Source of the DNA: Syntrophobacterales bacterium
GTDB taxonomy: Bacteria > Desulfobacterota > Syntrophorhabdia > Syntrophorhabdales > Syntrophorhabdaceae
Assembly (NCBI GenBank): GCA_031274925.1
Contig: JAISPL010000028.1
Coordinates: forward strand, 1-64,000
Length of the DNA stretch: 64,000 nt
Direction: 5' to 3'
This document shows positions 26,356 to 35,375 of this stretch, in pieces. The translations under genes and the position numbers were made by a program. Position 1 is the first letter of the stretch, and the number at the start of each line of letters is the position of its first letter. The notes under the pieces are model-generated. The model ran no database searches, was not told where the DNA came from, and saw only the letters and a program-made list of their open reading frames with translations.

Positions 26356-27526
26356 AACAATGAATCCATAGTTGCCTCAGTCTCAGTGCAGCGCCAGTAT
26401 GGCTTTCACGGTTAATGTCCCTCATGAGGTAAAGTCCTATAAGCATAATAGCGATGTTCGGTATGAAAGTTGTTATAAGGACAGGCATTTGGATGGACTT
26501 CCCCACATTCTCCGCAACGGCCATCAGGAGATAATAGAAGAGAAACAGGAGAAGACTGTAAAGGATGCCCGAGAATTTTCCTTCCACTCTCCGCTTGATA
26601 CCCAGAGGGACTGTAAGAAACACAAAAGCGAGAGATGACACCGGTATGGAGACTTTTTTGTAAATCTCGAGAAGGAGGTCGTACTTGAGGCTTTCGGTTT
26701 TTGCCACTGCTATGTGCGCCCGCAATTCGTCATTGGTCATTTCAAAATGTCTCTTCCTTACAAAGGTATTTGAGGGTAGTACATTCGCGAGGTTCATTAT
26801 GAAGGTATAATTCTTGAACGATACGTTCTTATAAGTATCTTCTTTTTTTTCCCATCGGTGCAAATTTCCGTTCTCCAGAAGGAACGTAAGATTGAGGGTT
26901 ACGGGATCAAGGCTGATTATTCCCCTACTCGCGGAGATAGTCTGTTTGACGTCTTGGTCCCGGTCGTCTGCCACGAGAATGCCGGTGAGATGTTTGTCTT
27001 TGGTGTTCACTTTGTCTATGTACACGACGATATCTGGAAGCGTATCGTTGAACGCACCTTCCTTGTCGTCAAGGCTTATTCCCTTCTTGACTATATTGAG
27101 AAGTGTATCACGAAACAGATTGCCGGCCCTGGGGAGCAATGTTCCGGCGTTAAGAAAGCCGAAGACGGTGATGGCTACACCGACGGAAATGAGAGGTGTA
27201 AAAAGGTGCATGAGGTTCACCCCGCTTGTCTTTAGCGCGAGTATCTCGTTTTCCGTCGAGAGTCTTCCTAGGATGACAATTGTGGAAAGCAAAAAGGCCA
27301 TCGGGAGCGTAAAAGTGAGATAGGGAGGCGATGAATAGACGATAAGCAGAACAATATCTTTGACCTCAACTCCCCGGTTGATAACCAGATCCGCCAGCTT
27401 TCCGATCCTGCTCAGAACGAGAATAAAGGTGAGTATTCCCAATGAGAGCAAAAAGACGTAGATCAGTTCTTTTAGAAGGTAGATGTAGAATCTTCTATGT
27501 AACGTCCTGATAAATTTCACGCGCAA
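26339..27526 (-). CDS. lptF: LPS export ABC transporter permease LptF
   Basis: Partner permease of LptG, about 395 residues, with the same six-segment plus periplasmic-domain layout. Characteristic stretches are YSSPPYLTFTLPMAFLLSTI, GRLSTENEILALKTSG and, late, KKVSIPVSSLAFVFLTVPLG. The start is chosen as TTG 27526, ten bases after GGAGG. An ATG at 27535 lies one base after that site, too close to be used, and a GTG at 27520 is the other option. It is first in an lptF-lptG-exonuclease-hydrolase run. Confidence 0.87.
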   Translation of the reverse strand: MRVKFIRTLHRRFYIYLLKELIYVFLLSLGILTFILVLSRIGKLADLVINRGVEVKDIVLLIVYSSPPYLTFTLPMAFLLSTIVILGRLSTENEILALKTSGVNLMHLFTPLISVGVAITVFGFLNAGTLLPRAGNLFRDTLLNIVKKGISLDDKEGAFNDTLPDIVVYIDKVNTKDKHLTGILVADDRDQDVKQTISASRGIISLDPVTLNLTFLLENGNLHRWEKKEDTYKNVSFKNYTFIMNLANVLPSNTFVRKRHFEMTNDELRAHIAVAKTESLKYDLLLEIYKKVSIPVSSLAFVFLTVPLGIKRRVEGKFSGILYSLLLFLFYYLLMAVAENVGKSIQMPVLITTFIPNIAIMLIGLYLMRDINRESHTGAALRLRQLWIHCFEKTK

Positions 27527-27601
27527 GTTTACCATTCCTCCGCTGGCCCTGTCAATTTAACTCATTGACATGCAAAGTCATATTGAATAAAGTAATATAT
27601 T

Positions 27602-28102
27602 GTGATTCGGATCGGCATTCTCTCGGATACTCATATTACTTCCATAAACGATGATTTCAAAAGAATACTGAAGAACATATTCCGTGACGTAGACATGATA
27701 TTTCATGCGGGAGATATGACCTCAATGGTTGTGTATGATTATCTGTCAACATGGGATCTCAAGGCGGTGAGAGGGAATATGGACGATTTTACGCTCAGAA
27801 CTATCTTGCCCGACAAGCGGATCGAAGAGATTGAAGGAATTAAAATTGGGATTATACATGGGAGGGGTGGGCCTGATGGAATCGAAGAGCTGGTTTTGTC
27901 CGAATTTCAAGATGTAGACGCAGTGGTGTTCGGTCATTCTCATGTTCCACTGAACATTGTAAAAAAAGGTATCCACCTTTTCAATCCAGGATCATTGAAA
28001 GGCAGATATTCGTACCCTGGAAGCGCGGGTATTCTGGAGTTAGATGGCGAGGTACGTTTTAAGCATCTTAGCGTTCATAACCCAACCTACCCACAAACCT
28101 GA
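27602..28102 (+). CDS. YfcE-type metallophosphoesterase
   Basis: 166-residue calcineurin-like phosphodiesterase. Metal ligands appear in GILSDTHI (D, H), HAGDMT (D), RGNMD (N), IIHGRGG (H) and VFGHSHVP (H, H). Members of this group are Mn-dependent phosphodiesterases. The start is GTG 27602, following weak AT-rich DNA. A terminator follows about 45 bases after the stop. It is divergent from lptF. Confidence 0.85.
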   Translation: MIRIGILSDTHITSINDDFKRILKNIFRDVDMIFHAGDMTSMVVYDYLSTWDLKAVRGNMDDFTLRTILPDKRIEEIEGIKIGIIHGRGGPDGIEELVLSEFQDVDAVVFGHSHVPLNIVKKGIHLFNPGSLKGRYSYPGSAGILELDGEVRFKHLSVHNPTYPQT

Positions 28103-28145
28103 TCTGACCCCGATACGCACAATGTGACAGAGACAGAGAAGGAAT

Positions 28146-28177
28146 AAAGAATCCCTAGCGTGAGCTAGGGATTCTTT
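28146..28177. terminator. Rho-independent terminator
   Basis: A perfect 14-bp stem (28146-28159 with 28164-28177) with a GTGA loop and a following ATTT run, 43 bases after the phosphoesterase stop. Confidence 0.88.
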
Positions 28178-28420
28178 ATTTGGGTGCTGAGATAAATACC
28201 CGGTGAAGGTTGAGTTTGCGGACAATAACACCACACCTTTCTTACACATAACGCCAACCGCCGGAACAAGATCCGTAACCAATCGGCCATAAAAACCGGG
28301 AGGACTTTCAGTTACACGTGTGAGGTAACGGATCAGAGAGGCTGATTTGAACCTTGAATATAAGGCCTCATCTACGAGTTGGGTGATTTTGAAGATAAAT
28401 TTTAGCGACTTGAAAATCAA
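28178..28420. other. Intergenic stretch downstream of tRNA-Thr
   Basis: Nothing recognised. This is probably the 3' region of the minus-strand tRNA-Thr transcript. Confidence 0.35.
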
Positions 28421-28492
28421 AGCCGACGATGGGAATTGAACCCGCGACCTGCTCATTACGAGTGAGCTGCTCTGCCTCTGAGCTACGTCGGC
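28421..28492 (-). tRNA. tRNA-Thr (CGT)
   Basis: Cloverleaf of 72 bases plus no encoded CCA. Acceptor GCCGACG pairs with CGTCGGC; the anticodon arm GCTCA-CTCGTAA-TGAGC carries anticodon CGT for Thr. The T stem GCGGG/CCCAT has one C-A mismatch and one G-T pair around loop TTCAATT, unusual for a tRNA. Confidence 0.9.
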
Positions 28493-28894
28493 GTATAAAC
28501 CGTTGTCAGTGCTTGAATTCTTAAGCAGTACGGACCTGACAGTGTGCGCATTTACCACCACATGCCACATACGATAATTTTCTATCATTTTCGAACAGCG
28601 GTTGTCAACGTAATGAATGGAGAAAAATAGATGAGTATGATCATCCAATCGACCGATCAATGGCAAAAGATGGAGGACTTGAGATGAATGAAAAAACAAA
28701 TAAGGGCTATCAGGTACAAGGGCAGACGCAAGCATTTATCCTCCTTGTGATTTTCTGACCGCCATTGGACGCAGAAACTGGTCACACGAGTGTACGAATA
28801 TTCAACTTACGATAAAAACTCTTGCGTAAGGGGTAGACACCGTATAAAGTTATGTAGCGTAGCGTGAACTTCCTTTTGTCGAAGAGGTGTAATA
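28493..28894. other. Intergenic stretch between divergent tRNA-Thr and FBPase genes
   Basis: About 400 bases with no gene recognised. It should hold the tRNA promoter and the promoter of the fructose-bisphosphatase gene. Confidence 0.35.
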
Positions 28895-29875
28895 ATGCAG
28901 ATTGAACAAACCTTCATGAATTTTCTGCTCCACCATCAGGAGCGGCATAACCGGACGTATCACTTTCTTGTTCTGATGGATGCCCTGATCAGCGCCGCGA
29001 AACACATAGAACATTACTATCTTACAGGAGCCCTGAAGGGGCGTCTCGGCCTTGCCAATACAGTCAATGTACAGGGAGAAAAAGTAATGCGGATGGACGA
29101 GATTGCCCATGAGATTGTCATCCATTATCTCAGGACTACCGAGAGGGTTATTCATGCCGTGAGCGAGGAAGCCGAAGGGATAATAGTTCTCAATGAAAAT
29201 GGCGGTCGGTATTTTGTTTACTTCGACCCGCTGGATGGTTCCTCGAATGTGTCGCATGGTCTCCCCGTGGGGTTTATGTTTGCCATATCGAAAAGGAACC
29301 TTGAGGGCGCCGAGGACTGTCACCTGAGAGCGGGTACGGAATATATAGCCGCCGGGATGTTTGTTATCCCTACCGGTATGCTCACCATTGCATTCCGAGA
29401 TGCCGGGACTTGGAGGTTTCATATGGATGAGACCATGAACTATGTTAAACCTGTCAGGATGATGCTTCCCGAGGAAGACAAAAGCTGGGAACTTTCATTC
29501 AATTCGGCAAATCGTGCAACCTATTCGCACAAGGTACGGGAATGGATTTCCAAAAACGAAAACAAGTATTCGTTTAGGTACTTGGGGGCCCTTGCGGGAG
29601 ACTTTCATCGAATACTCTCCAACGGGGGAATGTTTATGTATCCGGCCATCGTGAACCATCCAAACCCTGCCAAGAACAGGCCTGAAGGAAAACTTCGCCT
29701 TCTGTACGAGGCTTCTGTTGTTTCGTTTATGTGCAGGGAAGCAGGGGGTTCTGCAATAGATGAAACCGGCACGCCGATTCTTGGCATTGAGCCGAAGACA
29801 CATCACCAGCGCACCGCCCTGTACGTGGGGACTAAGCGTCTCATTGACGACATAGGACAAGCTCTGAAGCAGTAA
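28895..29875 (+). CDS. fbp: Class I fructose-1,6-bisphosphatase
   Basis: Gluconeogenic phosphatase, 326 residues. Metal-binding residues are in VSEEAEG (E91, E92) and YFDPLDGSSNV (from D111). Other conserved stretches are RYLGALAGDFHRIL and the C-terminal YEASVVSFMCREAGGSAID. ATG 28895 follows GAGGTG by seven bases. The protein length is the family norm. A class I enzyme in this setting fits a gluconeogenic anaerobe growing on small acids. Sedoheptulose bisphosphate as an additional substrate cannot be excluded. Confidence 0.93.
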   Translation: MQIEQTFMNFLLHHQERHNRTYHFLVLMDALISAAKHIEHYYLTGALKGRLGLANTVNVQGEKVMRMDEIAHEIVIHYLRTTERVIHAVSEEAEGIIVLNENGGRYFVYFDPLDGSSNVSHGLPVGFMFAISKRNLEGAEDCHLRAGTEYIAAGMFVIPTGMLTIAFRDAGTWRFHMDETMNYVKPVRMMLPEEDKSWELSFNSANRATYSHKVREWISKNENKYSFRYLGALAGDFHRILSNGGMFMYPAIVNHPNPAKNRPEGKLRLLYEASVVSFMCREAGGSAIDETGTPILGIEPKTHHQRTALYVGTKRLIDDIGQALKQ

Positions 29876-29987
29876 TAATACCCGGCTGTGTTACGGGGAC
29901 AGAGAGTTTTTCTTGATAAAAGTAGACGTATCATTAATAAAGTTCCCCAATGGATCACGTCGGTCCGGTAATACAAAGGAGAGTCCC

Positions 29988-30782
29988 ATGAAGAGAATCT
30001 GTGCGATCCTTACCCTTGTCGTTGTCTTGACGGTTGCCACCTCGGCCTTTGCAGGCCCGGCCTTAGATAAAATTATGAAAAAAGGTGAGCTTGTAGTTGG
30101 TACCTCCGGTGATTATCCTCCTTTCAGCGCGAAATCCAAAGACGGTAAGCTGATGGGATTTGATGTTGATCTCGCTGGAATGATAGCAGATGCCATGAAT
30201 TTGAAGGTGAAGGTGATCCAGATTCCTTTTGTCGATCTTCTCACGAGTCTCGAAACGGGAAAGATCGACATGGTTGTTTCAGCTATGACCATAACCACGA
30301 AGCGAAACCTGAAATTCGCTTTTGTGGGTCCTTATTTTGTCTCAGGGCAGGCGCTTCTCACCACGGAGGAGACGGCCATTAGGGTCGGCAACATCAAAGA
30401 GATTAATAAAGCTGATTTTGTTCTCGCAGTTCCGGCGGGTACTACGAGCGAACTTATCGCCAAGAAATATCTTAAGAGCACTCAACTTATAGTTACAAAC
30501 GATATGGACAGCGCTGCTAAGCTCTTGCTGGATGGGAAGGTGAATGCTGTGTTGACCGACAACGCAACAGCGACTGTGGTAAGTTTTAGGTTTAACTCCA
30601 AGGGGATAATTTCGACCGGGCCCATTACCTTTGAGCTCATAGGCATTGCGATACCAGGGGATGATTCACTTTTCATAAACTTTCTCGAAAATCTGATCGG
30701 TACCCTGAAAGCCGGAGGTGAGCTTGACGAACTTACGGAAAAGTGGTTCAAGAACTCTTCGTGGGTAAGAGATCTGCCCTAA
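29988..30782 (+). CDS. Amino-acid ABC transporter periplasmic binding protein
   Basis: 264 residues. The first 22 are a signal peptide (AFA cleavage). The mature part is a family 3 solute-binding protein: LVVGTSGDYPPFSAKSKDG, FDVDLAGMIADAM, VVSAMTITTKRNLKFAF and DAVLTDN-like VNAVLTDNATATV. Ligand is probably a polar amino acid. No permease or ATPase gene follows; the next 450 bases are empty, so it may work with a transporter elsewhere. AAAGGAGAG precedes ATG 29988; an in-frame GTG/ATA further upstream is not needed. Confidence 0.88.
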   Translation: MKRICAILTLVVVLTVATSAFAGPALDKIMKKGELVVGTSGDYPPFSAKSKDGKLMGFDVDLAGMIADAMNLKVKVIQIPFVDLLTSLETGKIDMVVSAMTITTKRNLKFAFVGPYFVSGQALLTTEETAIRVGNIKEINKADFVLAVPAGTTSELIAKKYLKSTQLIVTNDMDSAAKLLLDGKVNAVLTDNATATVVSFRFNSKGIISTGPITFELIGIAIPGDDSLFINFLENLIGTLKAGGELDELTEKWFKNSSWVRDLP

Positions 30783-31235
30783 ACGCCTAAATTACCCCCG
30801 GTCGCCTGTTAGGATGAGACCCTTCCTGGTTCCAGTGATTTGGATTTTTTGGGGCTAGGATGACGGTTTGCTATCATCAAAGAGTCGGGGGGAGATTTTT
30901 ATCGCGAGAAAAAGTAGTGCTTTCATGAGATACCTAATGAGAGTTGCCCGGCGTAAGTTTGGAGGACGAGACGCTCTTAAAAGGTCGCTGAAAGCGGGAT
31001 GGGTATAGAGTAGAAGCCGGCCTCAAGCTTTGGCGGTTACGTAATGAACTGTGAGATCTCCTTATAAGTCTTAATTATATGATATGCGTTGTTTCGGCTG
31101 TCATAGCACTTCATGTTAAAAATTCACAAAAAAGCGCGGTAGGCGGTTGTATAAGGAGCTCAAACGGCATGGCTTTTCGGAGCCGGACTGTTGTAACACG
31201 ATTCCCCATGAGGAAGATGACCACGAGATCTCCTG
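30783..31235. other. Intergenic stretch without recognised gene
   Basis: About 450 bases between convergent genes. No hairpin terminator or coding similarity was found. Confidence 0.35.
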
Positions 31236-31853
31236 CTACATATAATAAGTAAAATTAATGAGTTTCACCACCGTACTACCGTCTTCATAGACATCAAGGA
31301 TGCTAATTCCACCGTAATCCTGCGCTAGCCTGAACAGATGGGAAAACTTCAGGCCAAGTTTTGAGCACAGGACCAGCCTCAGTACACCTCCGTGCGCCAC
31401 GACAGCTATGGTCTGACTGCGGTGTTCGGCCAGTATCCCATCAATCGCAAGGTTTATTCTCTTTTCCGCATCTCTTAGGGTCTCGCCTCCAGGGGGAGAG
31501 TGGGTTTCAGGATCGGCAAGCCATAATCGAAAATGGTCAGTATATGCCTTGGCGATTTCCTCGAAACTCAGACCCTCCCATGCCCCGAAGCTGATCTCAT
31601 TGAGGCCCGTCAAGGCCCTTAGGCTAATACTGTGAGGTCTAGAGATGATGGACCCGCTTTCGGTGCAGCGGGAAAGAGCTGAACTGTATATGTGGTCAAG
31701 GTGAAAGCGTGAAAGGAAAGCGCTCGCCATCTTCATACGTGATCGCCCCTTTTCGGACAAGGGAATATCCAGAGCGCCTTTATATATCTTCTTTGTTTCT
31801 TCATCCGCCGTGTCGCCATGACGAATGAGGAAAAGCCTGGTCACACCGCTCAT
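31236..31853 (-). CDS. cobC: Histidine phosphatase, alpha-ribazole phosphatase-like
   Basis: 205-residue phosphoglycerate-mutase-fold phosphatase: LIRHGDTADEE (catalytic His and Arg), LSEKGRSRMKMAS, YSSALSRCTES, FGAWEGLSFEEI (acid) and VVAHGGVLRL (second His). Its place after cobU and cobS on the same strand suggests it removes the 5'-phosphate of alpha-ribazole phosphate or adenosylcobalamin phosphate in nucleotide-loop assembly. ATG 31853 is preferred since GGAGGT lies seven bases upstream; GTG 31868 is the longer option. The symbol rests on context. Confidence 0.72.
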   Translation of the reverse strand: MSGVTRLFLIRHGDTADEETKKIYKGALDIPLSEKGRSRMKMASAFLSRFHLDHIYSSALSRCTESGSIISRPHSISLRALTGLNEISFGAWEGLSFEEIAKAYTDHFRLWLADPETHSPPGGETLRDAEKRINLAIDGILAEHRSQTIAVVAHGGVLRLVLCSKLGLKFSHLFRLAQDYGGISILDVYEDGSTVVKLINFTYYM

Positions 31854-31878
31854 GAGTTTTACCTCCACTTTGTCGGTC

Positions 31879-32676
31879 TTAGAGCCATAGAAAACCTATG
31901 GCAGGGAGGAGTACCTCCGCTAATTCACTAACAGCGCCTATTGTATCCCCCGTTAAACCTCCGAACTTCTTTTTGCAAAAGGCTACCCAAAGAAGACCTA
32001 ATATATAAAGGGATACCGAGAAGAGAAAGAAAAGCATGGTTATATTGCGCCACGTCACCTCCGGGAGGGAACAAGATGTGATAAAGTAGATAACCGCCAG
32101 TAATAATGTCGATTCAACAAGAACAGCGGAATTGACGTGACGGATGAATATATTGCCCAGCCCGGTATCTCTGACAGACCTGCCGTGGTATATTATGGGT
32201 ACCATAATCCATTTCGAAAAGACAGGCATGAGGAATAATACATATAACACATCCCAGGTCAGTCCTTTCTGAAGTAATCCGCTCACAAAGAGGTACTTGA
32301 GCAAAAGCACCGATATTATCGCCACGACCCCGATCGCCCCAATCGTGCTGTCTTTCATCACCGAAAGCCTTTGTTCTGTATCTCGCATGGGGTCTCCGGT
32401 TGTTTTCACGGATACTGCATCCGCCGTATCGGCAAGACCGTCAATATGGAATCCCCAGTTTGTGATAAGAAGAATGATGATGACGAGTCCGCTTGCTATG
32501 TCCGCTGAGAACATCAGGCTGAAGAAAAAGGCCGCACATACTGCGGATAATCCTTGAAGAACGCCTACGGCAGGAAAAAAGACCGCCGACTGGCCTATCT
32601 CCTTTTCGGAGAGATTGCCTTTGATCTTGACCGGGATTCGGGTGAGGAACTGAAGAGCGACAAGGAACTCTTTCAC
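31879..32676 (-). CDS. cobS: Adenosylcobinamide-GDP ribazoletransferase
   Basis: Integral membrane enzyme, 265 residues, that joins adenosylcobinamide-GDP with alpha-ribazole to give adenosylcobalamin. Conserved are the N-terminal LQFLTRIPVK, the Asp-rich NWGFHIDGLADTADAVS, the DSTIGAIGV stretch, and GLTGDTIGAVSELAEV at the C-terminus. About six hydrophobic segments follow the first motif. Its start lies ten bases after the cobU stop. There is no cobT in this window to make the activated lower ligand. Confidence 0.92.
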   Translation of the reverse strand: MKEFLVALQFLTRIPVKIKGNLSEKEIGQSAVFFPAVGVLQGLSAVCAAFFFSLMFSADIASGLVIIILLITNWGFHIDGLADTADAVSVKTTGDPMRDTEQRLSVMKDSTIGAIGVVAIISVLLLKYLFVSGLLQKGLTWDVLYVLFLMPVFSKWIMVPIIYHGRSVRDTGLGNIFIRHVNSAVLVESTLLLAVIYFITSCSLPEVTWRNITMLFFLFSVSLYILGLLWVAFCKKKFGGLTGDTIGAVSELAEVLLPAIGFLWL

Positions 32677-32685
32677 CTGCCGTCC

Positions 32686-33261
32686 TTATCTTTCCGGTCC
32701 ATCTCCACCGGAGAGACCTGTGTCCGGGGAGATTTTCAAGCCTGTTTCACCCTTTATTGTGACAGGGATACCCGCGGTCATCAGGATGACTCTGTCAGCC
32801 ACGGAGGCAATCATTTTATTTAGGAGTCCAAGCTGGTCCCTGTAGACTCTTCCAAGAGGATATTCAGGCACAACGCCCATCCCAACTTCGTTGGAGACAA
32901 GGTATACGTCTGCGTCAGAACATCTGAGAAGTGCTTTCACTAGCGACTCAAACTCCTCTTTTAGGCTTAGCTCCTTGTGAAGAAGGTTAGAAACCCACAG
33001 GGTAATACAGTCGATCAGTATAACAGGATATTTGTTGCCTATACCCTTGAGCACGCTCTTAATATCAATCGGCTCCTCGAATGTATCCCACTCTGGCCCC
33101 CGTTCCGCTTTGTGACGGGCTATCCGTCTTTCCATTTCCCGGTCAAGGGCTTCTGCTGTGGCGATAAAAGCTTTCCTTCCCTTGAGTAAGTTTGCTTCGC
33201 CGAGCGCATAGGTACTCTTTCCGCTTCTTGCGCCGCCAAGAATGAAAGTGATCTTCCCCAT
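32686..33261 (-). CDS. cobU: Adenosylcobinamide kinase / adenosylcobinamide-phosphate guanylyltransferase
   Basis: Cytosolic P-loop enzyme of about 191 residues. The nucleotide-binding motif GGARSGKS is at residues 9-16. Other conserved elements are FIATAEALDREMERRIARHKAE (with the guanylylated His) and LIDCITLWVSNLL; VSNEVGMGVVPEYPLGR follows. It phosphorylates adenosylcobinamide, then adds GMP. ATG 33261 follows CGGAGG by six bases; the longer open frame upstream is noncoding. It opens the cobUSC-type operon, and its leader carries a B12-box-like stretch. Confidence 0.93.
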   Translation of the reverse strand: MGKITFILGGARSGKSTYALGEANLLKGRKAFIATAEALDREMERRIARHKAERGPEWDTFEEPIDIKSVLKGIGNKYPVILIDCITLWVSNLLHKELSLKEEFESLVKALLRCSDADVYLVSNEVGMGVVPEYPLGRVYRDQLGLLNKMIASVADRVILMTAGIPVTIKGETGLKISPDTGLSGGDGPER

Positions 33262-33652
33262 CTGATCCTCCGAGTTATATCGCATATACTCGTTCCATTT
33301 CAACTGTTTTGCCGCCAATGACCTACTACAGCGAGAAAAACGAAAAGCCGACGCAGTTGCGGCACAGTTGAGATTTTTCCATGCACTTTCATTGAAAACT
33401 GACTCATGATAATTTGTGTAACATGGTAGCGGTAAGAATGCAATGTAAGGCGGTTCGGTTGTGCTCAATTTAATTTCCCATACCACGAGGGACCATGTTG
33501 CGACAGAAACTGGTGGGTCTGAAAGAGGGGATAGCAGGTGCAGGAGAATGGCCGAATAGAAAGAGCTGCATGACAGTAAGACGGAAAAGGGATAGTGATC
33601 TCTGTGTAGCAAAATGATATTTGCAATACGGGTTGAGGCGAGTTACTTTCTA
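33262..33652 (-). promoter_or_regulatory. Leader of the cob operon, with possible degenerate cobalamin riboswitch
   Basis: The 390-base leader contains, on the minus strand, GTGCCGCAACTGCGTCGGC (33347-33367 complement), close to the conserved B12 box CCCGCxACTG. GGAAAAATC precedes it. Further upstream GGGAA and AGTCAG occur but not in the normal order, and the closing ACCTGCC element is not found. I rate a true riboswitch as possible but unproven. Confidence 0.25.
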
Positions 33653-34342
33653 GGCACTGTTAACCCTAATTGAGCCAAACAACTGCAAAGCAAAAATACA
33701 CAAAGCCCAAATAGATAACATCCAGTTTGTCATAGCGTGTATATATCCTGCGAAACTCCTTTATACGTCGAAACTAATCGCTCGACAACATTTCTGCGTT
33801 ATCATATTGCCATGGCTTTTTGCGGTTTCTCTTTGACGGAACAACGGGCAGGTAACCCAAGGATTTAGCCTGATACCGCATTTCGCCACCTTCATACGCC
33901 CGATCCATCAAGGATTAGCTATTTTCCCTTTGGTCAACAAGAGCTTGCGCCTTGAGAGCATCACTGCCGTGACGATCTTATCATCTGCGGATACCACATG
34001 AAGCTTGGTGTTCCAACCCCCTCGAGTCTTTCCAATTGCTTTTTAATGCGCCACAGCCGTTCTACATTGATAAGGGCAATTTGCTCTTTTTGGAGTGCTA
34101 AAAATAAGCGTTCTGCGGTTAACACGTTTATATACCGTATACCACTTCCCGTAGGATTCCGGCAATGCCCTCCACTTGCAGCCATTTTCCGCGATATACA
34201 GTATGGCATTGATTAATCTTTGATTTTCAATGCTCACATTGCCCCGCTGTGTTGGCAAATACTGTTCTATACACTTGTATTGCTTTTCAGTTATAATCAT
34301 TCTTTGATTCTATCGCTATAATTATTTAGTGGTAGCAGTTCC
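33653..34342 (-). mobile_element. Decayed IS5-family (IS427-like) insertion sequence with both ends
   Basis: Imperfect terminal inverted repeats bound the element: GGCACTGTTAACCCTAATT at 33653 and, reading inward on the other strand from 34342, GGAACTGCTACCACTAAAT. They match at about 14 of 19 positions. A TA dinucleotide flanks each end, the expected target duplication. The length, about 690 bp, is shorter than the 820-880 bp typical of the group, so an internal deletion is likely. The transposase is broken. Confidence 0.75.
33680..34300 (-). pseudogene. IS5-family transposase, several frameshifts
   Basis: On the minus strand ATG 34300 opens MIITEKQYKCIEQYLP, then WRALPESYGKWYTVYKRVNR, typical of IS5/IS427 transposase N-termini. 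The next part continues in another frame (ERLFLALQKEQIALINVERL), then GGWNTKLHVVSADDK in a third place, and finally fragments ending TRYDKLDVIYLGFVYFCF near 33690. Stops and shifts interrupt it at least three times, and the catalytic DDE core is not intact. Not functional. Confidence 0.75.
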
Positions 34343-34547
34343 TACAACAAAAAAGCATGTCCCGGCGTCGGATGTGCCACGTCAGCAGGAAAGGTGAGCC
34401 TTCTGGATCCGGAATCCGGTAAGGAAAACTCCTTGACCTATGGTGAAAGACGAGATACTTAGAGGCGAAAAGGAAGCACCGTCGGGGTAATAACTGGCGA
34501 ATGCAAAAGGATTGACTTGCAATGGAAAAGATGCGCAAATATGTGCC

Positions 34548-35321
34548 ATGAATAGTCTGCATGCGGTCATTTTCGGTATAGTAGAAGGTATTACCGAGTT
34601 TTTGCCTATATCATCCACAGGTCATCTCATGCTTACGGCACACGCGATGGGACTCGCCCAGACACCATTCCTCAAATCGTTCGAAATCGTGATACAGTTC
34701 GGGGCCATTCTGTCGGTGGTGGTACTATATCGGCGGCCTCTTCTCGTCGACTTTGAGGTAATGAAAAGAGTGGCCGTGGCTTTCATCCCCACAGGAGTTC
34801 TTGGCCTCACAGTCTATAAGCTTATCAAGAAGTATCTCCTTTCGAGCAACACCGTGGTCCTCTGGGCTTTATTGCTTGGAGGGGTTTTTCTCATCGTTTT
34901 TGAGCTTCTGCACAAGGAAGATGAGGATGGGATAGAAGACCTCTCCAGGATCCCATATGGTACTTCCATTCTTATCGGACTTTTTCAGTCGATTGCCATG
35001 ATACCGGGGGTTTCGAGGTCAGCTGCCACAATTGTGGGGGGGCTGGTACTCGGCCTCAAGAGAAGAACGATAGTGGAATTCTCCTTTCTCCTTGCCGTAC
35101 CTACCATGCTGGCCGCCACCGGTCTCGATCTTGTCAAGAATGTGGGACAATTCGATGTCGGACAGATCCATTTTCTCTCGATCGGGTTTGTGATCTCTTT
35201 TTTTGCTGCTCTGGCGGGAGTGAAGTATCTGCTGAGCTTCATAAAAAATCATACCTTTATCCCGTTCGGTGTTTACAGGATTGCGCTTGTAGCTGTATTC
35301 TGGTACATCATGTACAGGTGA
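34548..35321 (+). CDS. uppP: Undecaprenyl-diphosphatase
   Basis: Integral membrane phosphatase (BacA family), 257 residues, that recycles undecaprenyl diphosphate for cell-wall and O-antigen synthesis. The conserved motifs are GITEFLPISSTGHL near the start and IPGVSRSAATIVGGL in the second half, each with catalytic Glu/Ser/Arg residues. Eight hydrophobic segments are visible. ATG 34548 is at the family start; a weak purine-rich site precedes it. It also confers bacitracin tolerance in other species. Neighbours do not explain its placement. Confidence 0.92.
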   Translation: MNSLHAVIFGIVEGITEFLPISSTGHLMLTAHAMGLAQTPFLKSFEIVIQFGAILSVVVLYRRPLLVDFEVMKRVAVAFIPTGVLGLTVYKLIKKYLLSSNTVVLWALLLGGVFLIVFELLHKEDEDGIEDLSRIPYGTSILIGLFQSIAMIPGVSRSAATIVGGLVLGLKRRTIVEFSFLLAVPTMLAATGLDLVKNVGQFDVGQIHFLSIGFVISFFAALAGVKYLLSFIKNHTFIPFGVYRIALVAVFWYIMYR

Positions 35322-35375
35322 CGGGAGATTTCAGGTTCGAATCAATCTATGCGGCCGGCAGGTAAGGAGGGTCAG

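Noticed and set aside
28040-28735. 231-residue open frame on the minus strand
   Set aside because: It reads straight through tRNA-Thr (typical frame VAQRQSSSLVMSRSRVQFPS); coding is not credible.
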